NCBI RefSeq assembly: GCF_041929845.1 | Contig: NZ_JBHEEH010000002.1 | Coordinates: 242,033-306,032 of the forward strand | Length of the DNA stretch: 64,000 nucleotides | Direction of reading: 5' to 3' | Source of the DNA: Paenochrobactrum pullorum | GTDB taxonomy: Bacteria > Pseudomonadota > Alphaproteobacteria > Rhizobiales > Rhizobiaceae | Shown here: one piece after another, positions 51,713 through 58,894 of the stretch | How the letters are laid out: each line of letters starts with the position of its first letter | Numbering within the stretch: the stretch's first letter is position 1 | The notes under the pieces: generated by a model | What the model was told of the DNA's origin: nothing | What the model saw: only the letters and a program-made list of their open reading frames with translations | The model's database searches: none | Position numbers and translations under genes: made by a program

Positions 51713-52119
51713 TGTGAGTGCTCCTGTGGTTGAGCGGACACGTAAAGAGAACGGCGCGGCAATGGCTTCTTGGTCATTTCTGGCTTTGGAGATTTGCGAC
51801 CGGCTAATTTTGATTTTGGTCTGATCGTTCCAATGTGTTTGCCGCGTACTGCTGCAACTTTGGCTTTCTCACGCACATCAGCTTGTGTTTTCTTGATGTG
51901 GCAGTGGCTATGAGCAGGGGCTAGATTGCTCTCACGGTTTTCACCACCATTGATCAAAGCAATCTTGTGATCTGCTTCCCATGTTTCAAAAGGCACTTTG
52001 ATTTGAAGGTTGCAGCAATGGCAGATGCCTTTTGCACGATCGAAGATGCGTTGTGATACGCGGGGAGGGATTTTGCTATCGGGAGTTTTGCCAACCCATT
52101 CTGGTGTTGATCTTGCCAT
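51709..52119 (-). CDS. Phage HNH endonuclease
   Basis: A 136-residue HNH nuclease. The motif is clear: CHCC for zinc, WEADHKIALINGGENRESNL with the DH pair, and APAHSHCHIKKTQAD with the final His and Cys. The C-terminal half is basic (GRKSPKPEMTKKPLPRRSLY) and probably binds DNA. It could act in recombination or in packaging, though its place in the early operon favours the first. The ATG at 52119 overlaps the upstream stop as TAATG; a GTG at 52131 in the same frame is an alternative. Confidence 0.83.
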   Translation of the reverse strand: MARSTPEWVGKTPDSKIPPRVSQRIFDRAKGICHCCNLQIKVPFETWEADHKIALINGGENRESNLAPAHSHCHIKKTQADVREKAKVAAVRGKHIGTIRPKSKLAGRKSPKPEMTKKPLPRRSLYVSAQPQEHSQ

Positions 52120-52352
52120 TACTGCCCCCACTCAAATTTGCCGTTGCGATATGGAATGCCGCGTTCAATCGTCATGATGATGGCTCTGACCTTGCAAAGC
52201 TCGCTCTGTAGGTGGCTGTATTTCTTTTTGTCGCGCTTAGCTTTTTCGATGGCGGCCGTTAGCTCGTTAGCCTTTTTATTAAGTGCCGGAAGAGGATTGT
52301 CTTGAATGCCAAACAGCTTGCGCAGTCTTGAGATAAGGAAATGCATTATCAT
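52119..52352 (-). CDS. Small coiled-coil phage protein
   Basis: A 77-residue protein of unknown function, basic N-terminus followed by a long charged helix (LNKKANELTAAIEKAKRDKKKYSHLQSELCKVRAII) likely to form a coiled coil. Coupled by an ATGA overlap to the gene above and TAATG to the HNH gene below. Confidence 0.6.
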   Translation of the reverse strand: MIMHFLISRLRKLFGIQDNPLPALNKKANELTAAIEKAKRDKKKYSHLQSELCKVRAIIMTIERGIPYRNGKFEWGQ

Positions 52353-52858
52353 GCGGCTGCCCTCGCTGTTTCACCACGGTTGACGCCAAGTAGCTTGTCT
52401 ATTTCTTCTAAAACTGCCGTTTTGCTTTGTTGGAATTCTTGCTTTCCCATAGCCTTCATGCTCTGGCTTTGTGCTGTGTAAACCCGCACCACTGCCTCAC
52501 GAACGGTAACAACCGCATGTTCATCCATTGGCTTAATGAAGGCTGCAACGCGGAGAGCGTCTGCCTTGCTGGCGCACACTATGGAGCGTTCATCTGCGTA
52601 CCCGCATTTGACAAGCATCTTTTTTCTAAGATGTTCTGCACTCGGATATTCTGAAATCAATTCGTCCGGCAGTGTTCGCCATGCGTTTGTAATACTGGCG
52701 AAATAATGATTGTGCGTTGCTTCTGTGCGGTCATGGTGCTCAACCATTTTATAGGTTTCGCCAATGACGAATTGCTTATCCGCACGGGCTTCCCAATAAG
52801 GGGAGGAGGGAACCATCGCTTCACCGTCCCACTGCATCATGATAGGAGTGATGCTCAT
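52349..52858 (-). CDS. Conserved phage early protein, 169 residues
   Basis: I do not know a family name, but the layout resembles early proteins of other Rhizobiales phages: MMQWDGEAMVPSSPYWEARA at the start, then a segment KKMLVKCGYADERSIVCASK and a conserved-looking end MKAMGKQEFQQSKTAVLEEI. It sits directly after the exonuclease gene (ATGA overlap), the place of recombination accessory proteins such as lambda NinB, so a link to recombination is possible. Confidence 0.65.
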   Translation of the reverse strand: MSITPIMMQWDGEAMVPSSPYWEARADKQFVIGETYKMVEHHDRTEATHNHYFASITNAWRTLPDELISEYPSAEHLRKKMLVKCGYADERSIVCASKADALRVAAFIKPMDEHAVVTVREAVVRVYTAQSQSMKAMGKQEFQQSKTAVLEEIDKLLGVNRGETARAAA

Positions 52859-53481
52859 TCTGCTGCCTCCATCCTTGGTTCTTGTCCGTAAGAACGGATG
52901 CGCTCGATCAGCGCCGCTTTCTCATCGTTGAAGCGGTCAATTTCGTCGGACATGGTTTTGATATATTCCTCATCGCGATAGACGCGGACGATCAGCATCG
53001 GCAAGCGCGGCCAATAAGAAACGAAATCCCACCATTCACGCTCTGCAATCCATAAGTTGCCTTGCACTTGCGCTTTATGTTCTGGCGGAAGGCGGTTGCG
53101 CTCTAAGCGGTCAATCTGAATGCGTGGCAGTGCGGTTTTGATCTCTAAGCCGCCATCCGTACCGATAAGACTATCTGGGCTTGCGCCTTTTTCACCTTTG
53201 CGGATGAAGCCGACCTGATAAGGCTCAACTGAGTTGATAAAGGCGTAAGTCTCACGCGCTTCATCTTCCATCAGCTTGCCGCGTTCCATATGTGCGGATG
53301 AGAAGCTTTCCTCTATCTCACCGGTGATAATTTCACCGGCAAGTGTCCTCATATATTCAGAGCGTGTTTTACCTTCACCTTTTGCCATGACAGTTGAAAA
53401 GCGTGAGGCTGTCGGGATGCCAGCACGGGCGGCAAACCATTCAGGAGAGCCTTGCTCGATATCTTTGAATACCTGCATCAT
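52855..53481 (-). CDS. YqaJ/lambda-type exonuclease
   Basis: A 208-residue PD-(D/E)XK exonuclease of the YqaJ group. Motifs: QGSPEWFAARAGIPTASRFS, the MERGKLMEDEARETYAF helix, and ASPDSLIGTDGGLEIKTALP, which gives the D...ExK active site (Asp and Glu-Ile-Lys). It should trim DNA ends 5' to 3' so that the ERF protein encoded just upstream can anneal the single strands, a complete phage recombination pair. Coupled to the ERF gene by an ATGA overlap. Confidence 0.88.
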   Translation of the reverse strand: MMQVFKDIEQGSPEWFAARAGIPTASRFSTVMAKGEGKTRSEYMRTLAGEIITGEIEESFSSAHMERGKLMEDEARETYAFINSVEPYQVGFIRKGEKGASPDSLIGTDGGLEIKTALPRIQIDRLERNRLPPEHKAQVQGNLWIAEREWWDFVSYWPRLPMLIVRVYRDEEYIKTMSDEIDRFNDEKAALIERIRSYGQEPRMEAAE

Positions 53482-54254
53482 TGCCCCATCCGCTTCTTTT
53501 TTTCTTCAAGCAGATAAACAGCGGTTTCATAGTCAGCGGCCAAAATATCCGGCAGGGCTTCCACCTTGCCACGGTTGCAGAACTGCTCAATATCTGTGTC
53601 TGTTTCTTCGATCAGGCGGCGTATGTTTGCCAGCTGGTCATTGTTAATGCGCTCTTGGCTTCTGGCTGTTGGCTTGTTGCCGTCCAGATCATCGCCGGTG
53701 CTGATGTTAAACAGCATGCAAAGCAGGTAACGACGGCCATAGGTGGCTGTGCTTCCAAAGGCTTGAGTGCCGGTCTTGTTGACCTTGCCTTGTGAGCCAG
53801 CGCCATCAACTGGAATTTCGCCTACGCCATTGCGTGAGTGACCTTCTGCATGGGAAATTTCCCAAAGAATACGCAATTCACCGTTGCCGTTATAGCCGTC
53901 TGGTTGAAAAGACACTGCAAAGCCATGCTTATGAATGGTTGGCATTGCCTGTTCTTCAATTGCAGCCAGATCGGCATAGCGTGACTTAGTGTGGTCGTTG
54001 CCACGGTTCTTAATCACGACCGGCAATTCAGACTGGCATTTTGACATGGCGGCAAAATAAGCCTTCTTTGCCTGACGTTCTTCGTCTTCACGGGCGCGAT
54101 CTTCCATGCGCTCTTTCATGTCGAGCATCTTTTCAAGGCGATCAAGCGGGATAGTCGGATCCATCGCAATGCGCTCGATCATAGAAATCATTGGCGTGTC
54201 GGAGTTACGGACTTGAGGTGATGTTTCAGTGTGGATTTCAAGTGCTGCGCTCAT
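53478..54254 (-). CDS. ERF-family single-strand annealing protein
   Basis: A 258-residue ERF-type recombinase. Seen: AAMSKCQSELPVVIKNRGN, SRYADLAAIEEQAMPTIHKHGFAVSF, and the C-terminal TGTQAFGSTATYGRRYLLCMLFNIST, a conserved pattern of ERF and Sak-like annealing proteins, with a DDLDGN acidic tail motif after it. It pairs with the exonuclease encoded next. Predicted coiled coil near residues 35-65. The start overlaps the stop of the small gene upstream (ATGA). Confidence 0.88.
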   Translation of the reverse strand: MSAALEIHTETSPQVRNSDTPMISMIERIAMDPTIPLDRLEKMLDMKERMEDRAREDEERQAKKAYFAAMSKCQSELPVVIKNRGNDHTKSRYADLAAIEEQAMPTIHKHGFAVSFQPDGYNGNGELRILWEISHAEGHSRNGVGEIPVDGAGSQGKVNKTGTQAFGSTATYGRRYLLCMLFNISTGDDLDGNKPTARSQERINNDQLANIRRLIEETDTDIEQFCNRGKVEALPDILAADYETAVYLLEEKKKRMGQ

Positions 54255-54451
54255 GCTGCAAGCTCCTTATTGTCGACTAAATCAAACGGGCTGATGCTGT
54301 ACCAAAATCCTGCGGCTTCTAAGTGCCTCAGCGCTGCTTCAATGCCGTAGTTGATGCCTTGGCTAAACAGATCATCAGGGGCGGCGGCTCCGCCCTCTGC
54401 TTCAATGGTTCGGTATAATTCACGCAGTTTTTGATTTTCTGATGCATTCAT
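54251..54451 (-). CDS. Hypothetical phage protein, 66 residues
   Basis: Unrecognised small protein, mainly helical (NQKLRELYRTIEAEGG; INYGIEAALRHLEAAGFWY), acidic overall. It overlaps the membrane peptide gene above by 32 bp and the ERF gene below by 4 bp. Confidence 0.55.
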   Translation of the reverse strand: MNASENQKLRELYRTIEAEGGAAAPDDLFSQGINYGIEAALRHLEAAGFWYSISPFDLVDNKELAA

Positions 54452-54536
54452 GACAAATGCTCCGCCAAATTAAAAATGAAGTGATGAAGAGAGAGACAGC
54501 AATAAATGCTGCGAAATCTTGGAGGAGGCCTTTCAT
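54420..54536 (-). CDS. 38-residue membrane protein
   Basis: A tiny gene whose ATG (54536) shares a base with the upstream stop codon (TAATG) and follows a GGGAGGT ribosome site at good spacing. The product is a single hydrophobic helix (AAFIAVSLFITSFLIW) with a short N-terminus and a basic tail with one Cys. A longer version of the same frame (to 54656) overlaps the upstream gene and is not favoured. Function unknown. Confidence 0.5.
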   Translation of the reverse strand: MKGLLQDFAAFIAVSLFITSFLIWRSICHECIRKSKTA

Positions 54537-54868
54537 TATGCGACCTCCCGCATTTTCATCAGGCAATCTGAGCCGATGAATTGTGCTTCTTCTGGAGTGA
54601 TGGTTATAGGTGCAGCAGCGAAGATGCGAATTTCCAGATATGCATCGCGCAAGCACTTGTTGAATTGGTAGCGACGGAATGGGAGCTTTTCGCCATATTC
54701 CTTGAGCCAGTCAGCTGACCATTTGCGGTAGCTTTCCCATGCCATTTTCATGGCTTTAGATTGGGTTGAATAATCGCGGGGACGCTTTGCAGGTCGCACT
54801 GCATTCGCGGCAGTAACCTTCTGTGCGCCTGTTAAATCTGTGTGTGCAATCTGCAAAGCTGAGGACAT
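54536..54868 (-). CDS. First gene of the leftward early operon, hypothetical
   Basis: A 110-residue protein, unrecognised. N-terminal part polar (LQIAHTDLTGAQKVTAANAV), then a basic helix-rich region (KAMKMAWESYRKWSADWLKEYG; FNKCLRDAYLEIRIF). GGAG lies 8 bp before the ATG. It starts about 50 bp downstream of the predicted leftward promoter and operator pair, so it should be the first product made when repression is lifted. Confidence 0.6.
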   Translation of the reverse strand: MSSALQIAHTDLTGAQKVTAANAVRPAKRPRDYSTQSKAMKMAWESYRKWSADWLKEYGEKLPFRRYQFNKCLRDAYLEIRIFAAAPITITPEEAQFIGSDCLMKMREVA

Positions 54869-54931
54869 TTTCTAACTCCATCGTTTAGCGGATCGGCGGG
54901 TGCTTCTTCGCGCTGTTGATGTGGCTACATT

Positions 54932-54969
54932 ACTAGTAATCTAGTGAGTGTGTCAACTAGTAAACTAGT
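54932..54969 (-). promoter_or_regulatory. Left operator pair and leftward early promoter (OL/PL-like)
   Basis: Two near-identical 14-bp sites, ACTAGTAATCTAGT (54932-54945) and ACTAGTAAACTAGT (54956-54969), with starts 24 bp apart. Between them, on the minus strand, is a consensus -35 TTGACA (complement of 54951-54956); a weak -10 (TAATGT) lies about 18 bp downstream. The second site is the exact reverse complement of the site before cro. Binding by the CI-type repressor is inferred. Confidence 0.75.
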
Positions 54970-55071
54970 TAAATTGTAGTGTTGTGCAAATGAAAAAAGA
55001 ATCGGTGAGTTTTGAAAATGGAACTCGACAACATCACGAATCTTGGTATCTATGGACAAAAGGAGAACATT

Positions 55072-55305
55072 ATGGGGGAATGTTTAAAGCCCGAATACAA
55101 AACGTTTACGCTGTATGTTCGCTGCGAGAACTGTATGCGTGAAAACATTATGGGCGTGGCAGTGCCTAAAGAAGATGGTTCGCCGACTGATGTTGATGAG
55201 CTTTTGGAAAGCGCAGTATTGAATAACCTGCCATTCAAATGCAGCAAATGCCCGAGCTTAATCGGGAAGGTAGTTGGGGCGGAAGAGGGGTCACGGAAGC
55301 GATGA
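55072..55305 (+). CDS. Hypothetical zinc-ribbon-like phage protein
   Basis: A 77-residue protein with two CxxC pairs (YVRCENCMRENIMG and FKCSKCPSLIGKV) that probably form one zinc ribbon. The start at 55072 is chosen because AAAGGAG lies 8 bp upstream; an in-frame ATG at 55012 has no such site. It is the first of two rightward genes between the left operators and the cI operon. Function unknown; zinc ribbons of this size often bind nucleic acid or host proteins. Confidence 0.65.
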   Translation: MGECLKPEYKTFTLYVRCENCMRENIMGVAVPKEDGSPTDVDELLESAVLNNLPFKCSKCPSLIGKVVGAEEGSRKR

Positions 55306-55604
55306 GTAAACCAGTCACAACATTTATGATTATGCCGCCGCAAGAGCTGTCAGACGCTATTAAGGCATCAAAAGAACGGCTTGAAGCGCATCTTGCTGTG
55401 GAGTTCACCGGTTATGAATTTAAAGTTATTGAGCCTAATGAGGCTTTCGACGGGTTAGAATTTATAGTGCTACCGTTGATGAATTACATAGATGACAATG
55501 GGGATAGCAGATTGTGCGATAAGCCTGACAGCTATCTCCTTGAAGAGATTTATACGGTGTGCAGGGGCTTTAACCACTCCATCAAACAAGCAGTAGTGCA
55601 TTAA
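55302..55604 (+). CDS. Hypothetical phage protein, 100 residues
   Basis: Unrecognised. An N-terminal segment TTFMIMPPQELSDAIKASKERLEAHL is helical and the rest mixed, acidic. It is joined to the zinc-ribbon gene by an ATGA overlap (55302-55305), which sets the start. A short GC-rich hairpin follows. Confidence 0.6.
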   Translation: MSKPVTTFMIMPPQELSDAIKASKERLEAHLAVEFTGYEFKVIEPNEAFDGLEFIVLPLMNYIDDNGDSRLCDKPDSYLLEEIYTVCRGFNHSIKQAVVH

Positions 55605-55605
55605 A

Positions 55606-55624
55606 AACCCGCACTAGGCGGGTT
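55606..55624 (+). terminator. Weak hairpin after the 100-residue gene
   Basis: AACCCGC / GCGGGTT with a 5-base loop just after the stop codon; no T run follows, so it is at best a partial terminator. Confidence 0.4.
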
Positions 55625-55662
55625 CTGTAGGGGGTAATATAAAAGATCGGGGGCTGTTCGTG

Positions 55663-56145
55663 TTATTTTGTCACGACAGCATCAATGCCTGCTTGAGCGC
55701 ATTCAGCATCTATCGCCCCAGTAGGCGCGCCACCAACGCCAATACCAGCCACTAAGGCATCCCCAACCTTGATAGGTAATCCGCCGCCTTGAATGACAAA
55801 GCGCTCATCCATGTCTCGCAATCCGTTATTAGCTGGATTTTCAGTAATGAACTGCGCTAAACCAGCGCTGTCACGCCCCATTGCGGCGGACGTAAATGCT
55901 TTTCCTTCTGCGCTGCTTCCAGTGTGAGGGCCGGATAAATCAGCTTTCAGCAATACTTTGGTTGAGCCATCACGCGCGACTACCGCGACACTTACATTAT
56001 GCCCAAGAGTAGAGCATGCATCCAAGGCTGCCTGAGCCGCTTTAGTGGCTAGGTCAAGTGGTAGATACGCAGTTGTTGGAAGGTCTTGCGCATAGACATG
56101 GCTTGATGCGAGCAACACTGCAGATAACACTAGTAAACGCTTCAT
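55663..56145 (-). CDS. Secreted GlcG/HbpS-family protein, likely prophage cargo
   Basis: A 160-residue protein with a signal peptide (LLVLSAVLLASSHVYA) and a GlcG/HbpS domain. Typical segments: LPLDLATKAAQAALDACSTLG, VSVAVVARDGSTKVLL, a FTSAAMGRDSAGLAQF-like region, and IQGGGLPIKVGDALVAGIGVGG near the end. HbpS of Streptomyces binds heme and senses redox stress; most members are of unknown role. It does not belong to phage replication and lies two genes downstream of the repressor on the same strand, so it is probably a lysogenic conversion gene. Confidence 0.82.
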   Translation of the reverse strand: MKRLLVLSAVLLASSHVYAQDLPTTAYLPLDLATKAAQAALDACSTLGHNVSVAVVARDGSTKVLLKADLSGPHTGSSAEGKAFTSAAMGRDSAGLAQFITENPANNGLRDMDERFVIQGGGLPIKVGDALVAGIGVGGAPTGAIDAECAQAGIDAVVTK

Positions 56146-56234
56146 GAGAATCTCCGTTTATATAGAGGTGCTCATATAGTAAATCATAGTGAGTAGGTAT
56201 AACCAAGCGCTTTCGGCTTAGTGCCGTGCAGGAG

Positions 56235-56474
56235 TTATTCGATCAACTGCGTTATGGCGAGCTCTCGAATTGTTCGATCAAGCTTCTGCTGATCCAGATC
56301 GCGACGGCGCTCGTACTCTTCGCGCTCCTTCTCATACTCCTCGCGTTCCTGCTCATACGTCTTTGGGTCTGGATTTGGGTGCCGCTTAATGAGTTCCAAA
56401 TGTTGTGTGTGACGCTCAACGTCTTCTTTCAAAGCTTTAATACGGCTTTCAAGGTATTCGCGAATATGTGACAT
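56235..56474 (-). CDS. Coiled-coil protein downstream of the repressor
   Basis: A 79-residue, highly charged protein predicted to be nearly all coiled coil (SRIKALKEDVERHTQHLELI; TYEQEREEYEKEREEYERRR). A strong GGGGGAGA ribosome site precedes the ATG, 27 bp after the repressor stop. Function unknown. Such short coiled coils beside a repressor can modulate it or form part of an exclusion system, but nothing here shows that. Confidence 0.65.
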   Translation of the reverse strand: MSHIREYLESRIKALKEDVERHTQHLELIKRHPNPDPKTYEQEREEYEKEREEYERRRDLDQQKLDRTIRELAITQLIE

Positions 56475-56501
56475 AAAACTATCTCCCCCAAAGTTATGCT
56501 T

Positions 56502-57203
56502 TTAAAACTCGATATCGTTTACCACGCGCCGCACGATAGCGATTACTTCAACGCTCATCCCGTTATCTGTATCGTGGTCGCGTTCAATAACAATTGGCTT
56601 ATAGTTTGAATTGGTTGAGCGTGGCGCGAATATGGTTCGATCTTCGTATAGCTCAATCTGCTTGATCGACCACTCACGGGTATGACCGCCATCACGGCTG
56701 CGCTCGACAACTACGACCATACCATCACGTAACGGCACTTCATGCGCTACATCGCTATAAGCAACGCATACAGCTCTGTCGCCGGACAGGATAGGTCGAG
56801 GCCTCAGGTCATTCATGGAGTCGCCGGAGACGTTGAAGGCCATCTGGCGCGCATGTGGGAAGCGGCTATCGATAGGGAGTGATAACTCTTCAAAGTCAGA
56901 CTGGTCGAATTCGTCAACCTCTCTGAAAGTTCCAGCTTCAACCGTACCGACGACCCGAACTGCAGATAACTTAACTCTCGTCAGTATATCATTTGCGCTT
57001 TCAACTGATCCGAAAGATGGATCTATTTCTGACACTGATACTCCTAAAGCTTCTGCAAGCTTAGGCAGGTTTTTTGTACTTTGATTTATGCCTCTCTCAA
57101 GCTGCGAGATCAGCTGCTGACTAACACCAGAAGCGGACGCAAGTGACCCTTGTGAGAATTTTTTCGCCTCTCTAAGGCGCTTGAGATTTTCAGCTATCGA
57201 CAT
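56502..57203 (-). CDS. CI-type prophage repressor (HTH plus S24 peptidase domain)
   Basis: A 233-residue repressor. The N-terminal helix-turn-helix is SIAENLKRLREAKKFSQGSLASASGVSQQLISQLERG; the C-terminal LexA/S24 domain has FNVSGDSMNDL with the catalytic Ser and RDGMVVVVERSRDGGHTREW, where Val replaces the usual pattern near the Lys, and a possible Ala/Gly cleavage site before it. It should hold the lytic promoters off until RecA-induced self-cleavage. The ATG at 57203 lies six bases after an extended -10 (TGGTATTCT), so the message may be leaderless. A TTG frame start at 57242 is rejected. Confidence 0.87.
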   Translation of the reverse strand: MSIAENLKRLREAKKFSQGSLASASGVSQQLISQLERGINQSTKNLPKLAEALGVSVSEIDPSFGSVESANDILTRVKLSAVRVVGTVEAGTFREVDEFDQSDFEELSLPIDSRFPHARQMAFNVSGDSMNDLRPRPILSGDRAVCVAYSDVAHEVPLRDGMVVVVERSRDGGHTREWSIKQIELYEDRTIFAPRSTNSNYKPIVIERDHDTDNGMSVEVIAIVRRVVNDIEF

Positions 57204-57289
57204 GGGGGTAGAATACCAGTTACCAACAAGGATTAAACACAAGTTTTCTAGTTGACTGATTTGAAAATAACTACTAGTTTACTAGTATG
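57201..57289. promoter_or_regulatory. Right operator and divergent cI/cro promoters (OR-like)
   Basis: ACTAGTTTACTAGT (57273-57286) abuts the cro ATG at 57287. A degenerate second site (10 of 14 matches) lies at 57247-57260. Rightward: TTGACT (57252-57257), 17-bp spacer, TAGTTT (57275-57280), so transcription should start at the cro ATG itself. Leftward: an extended -10 TGGTATTCT ends six bases before the cI ATG. Confidence 0.7.
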
Positions 57290-57514
57290 GTTACATTTCG
57301 GGATCACGTTTACGCAGCTGTAAAGCTGAAAGGTTCACAGCAAAAGCTTGCTGCAGCAATTGGTTGCTCGCAACAGCAGATATCATATCTGCTGAATACA
57401 GCTTCAAATATTTCAGTAGAGATGGCAGCTGCAATTGATCGGGCTACTAATGGGGCTGTCGCTAAGAGCGCATTAAGGCCTGACTTTTTCAAAAAACAAG
57501 GCCGCGCAGCATGA
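57287..57514 (+). CDS. Cro/YdaS-like regulator
   Basis: A 75-residue helix-turn-helix protein (QQKLAAAIGCSQQQISYLLNTASNISVEMAAAIDRATNG) encoded opposite the repressor, the place of Cro. It should compete for the same operators and drive the lytic path. There is no ribosome site: the operator sequence runs straight into the ATG, so the message is probably leaderless. Its stop overlaps the start of the next frame (ATGA). Confidence 0.82.
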   Translation: MVTFRDHVYAAVKLKGSQQKLAAAIGCSQQQISYLLNTASNISVEMAAAIDRATNGAVAKSALRPDFFKKQGRAA

Positions 57515-57792
57515 GCCACGCGACCCTGATATTCAATTTCATTTCACCGGCTTCCCCCGCCGGTGTTAAGGCCGAGACGATCACCCCCTCCTTTTTCATC
57601 GTCTCGGCCACTTATTCCCGTCTTTTGGCGGTGTATTCGTGCGTGTCTGGCTTTGTTCAGAACGCGCACAGCAATCTTACCCACTGGCTCCATTCATTGC
57701 CTCTCACTGTTTCGTTTGTCCGTCGCAAGGTCAAACGTAACGGAGAGGCTTTGCAATGTCCGACAAAGGTTTTGAAAGATCTGACAAAATGA
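57511..57792 (+). CDS. Possible small phage protein after cro
   Basis: A 93-codon frame joined to cro by an ATGA overlap. The sequence is hydrophobic in the middle (PSFFIVSATYSRLLAVYSCV) and lacks a recognised domain. It overlaps the next gene by 37 bp. The overlap supports translation, but the amino acid make-up is not strongly gene-like, so it could be chance. Confidence 0.4.
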   Translation: MSHATLIFNFISPASPAGVKAETITPSFFIVSATYSRLLAVYSCVSGFVQNAHSNLTHWLHSLPLTVSFVRRKVKRNGEALQCPTKVLKDLTK

Positions 57793-58175
57793 ATGTGGAT
57801 TACATCAGTCATGCCCGAGGGATGTCTGAGTACATCCTGAACAGATCATATCGCGGTGCAGGGGATACGGTTGAAGCCGCCATGCACCGCGCTGAAAGAA
57901 AGTTTGGTGCGCCAGCAACATGGCTTCACCGCCTTAGATACCGAAACATCAAAGATATGCCTGTGTCTGCTTATGGGGCGATTGTTCGCGCCTATGAGCT
58001 TGCATGTCAGGCATCAGAGAAAGCCTACGCAGCCGAGAGGGAACGAGTTCATGCGCCTGATACGAAACTCATTGGGCTGGCTGATTTTGTGGTCGGCAAG
58101 GAAGGCGCGCGAGTTAGCCCAGAAACTTCGGGATTTCTGGTTGCGCCTGACGAAACGAAAGAAAACCCAAAATAA
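57756..58175 (+). CDS. Hypothetical phage protein, 139 residues
   Basis: Unrecognised. The middle part (AAMHRAERKFGAPATWLHRLRYR; DMPVSAYGAIVRAYELACQASEKAYAAERER) is helical and basic, a pattern seen in several Rhizobiales prophages at the same place between cro and the replication genes. GGAGAGG lies 8-14 bp before the ATG. Confidence 0.65.
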   Translation: MSDKGFERSDKMNVDYISHARGMSEYILNRSYRGAGDTVEAAMHRAERKFGAPATWLHRLRYRNIKDMPVSAYGAIVRAYELACQASEKAYAAERERVHAPDTKLIGLADFVVGKEGARVSPETSGFLVAPDETKENPK

Positions 58176-58208
58176 CCGACAGGTAGAGGTCCACAAAAGG
58201 AGACAGGA

Positions 58209-58466
58209 ATGACGCAGGAATTGAAAATGCCCCGTTATACTAAACCGGTTCTCTCCCGTCTCGAAGGGGGGGCAACCCTCGTTCGCGAAAACTCACAAGA
58301 TGTGCGGGCTGTCGAAAAGGGCGGCGGGTATGTCTATTTCACCTTGCCGGATTGCCGCACGGTTCCCGTAATAGTCGGACGCTTTCTTGTCGAGAACGGT
58401 CTTGTCTCTCCATTGGGAGACGATCTGTTCGGTGGCTCGCAAACCTATCAGGTGGCGCATGACTGA
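58209..58466 (+). CDS. Hypothetical phage protein, 85 residues
   Basis: Unrecognised, probably a small beta-rich fold (GGATLVRENSQDVRAVEKGGG; YVYFTLPDCRTVPVIVGRFL). AGGAGACAGGA precedes the start. It overlaps the next gene by 8 bp. Confidence 0.6.
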   Translation: MTQELKMPRYTKPVLSRLEGGATLVRENSQDVRAVEKGGGYVYFTLPDCRTVPVIVGRFLVENGLVSPLGDDLFGGSQTYQVAHD

Positions 58467-58668
58467 ACCCGTGAACCTTAGGACAATGAAAGTCATAGCA
58501 GAGGGAGAGGTTAATTCTCTTTCGGATTTCATGAGGCATCACCGCGCCAAAAGAACACGCGGTGAAGCATGGTTCATTCAGCAAGAGCAAATTTTGCAGC
58601 ATCGTCGGCAGGTCGTGAAGATGATAAATGATGAAATCTCGCGCCGCCAAGAAAGTGAGGCAGCATGA
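58459..58668 (+). CDS. Hypothetical phage protein, 69 residues
   Basis: Unrecognised basic, helical protein (SLSDFMRHHRAKRTRGEAWF; EQILQHRRQVVKMINDEISR). The start MTEPVNLRTMKVI overlaps the upstream stop; a longer frame from 58387 would overlap the previous gene heavily and is rejected. Confidence 0.55.
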   Translation: MTEPVNLRTMKVIAEGEVNSLSDFMRHHRAKRTRGEAWFIQQEQILQHRRQVVKMINDEISRRQESEAA

Positions 58669-58847
58669 AAACGGTTTTGATGCCTGTATATTCAGAAGAG
58701 CTTACTCTTTGGACTGCGTTTGAGGAAGCGAAGAAGCGTTCTGAGCGAACCGGATCATTTGCTGATGCAATTGAGGCTAAGCGCTGTTTGAAGGCATTTT
58801 ACAGTTATCAGTGTCCGATCATTCAGAAAAACTTGGGTGCGATATGA
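58665..58847 (+). CDS. Hypothetical phage protein, 60 residues
   Basis: Unrecognised small helical protein (LWTAFEEAKKRSERTGSFADAI). ATGA overlap with the gene before it, and its stop again overlaps an ATG (58844) that opens the helicase frame. Confidence 0.55.
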   Translation: MKTVLMPVYSEELTLWTAFEEAKKRSERTGSFADAIEAKRCLKAFYSYQCPIIQKNLGAI

Positions 58848-58894
58848 CGGCTGCACCTAATCAGTCAGATTTTGTTATTGAGCTTTAGCAAGAA

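Noticed and set aside
51709..52119. HNH gene as part of the packaging (terminase) module
   Set aside because: No terminase or portal gene is adjacent; the gene sits in the leftward recombination operon.
57563..57775. An alternative 70-codon frame after cro
   Set aside because: It overlaps the ATGA-coupled frame at 57511 and has a Pro/Arg-rich shadow-like composition.
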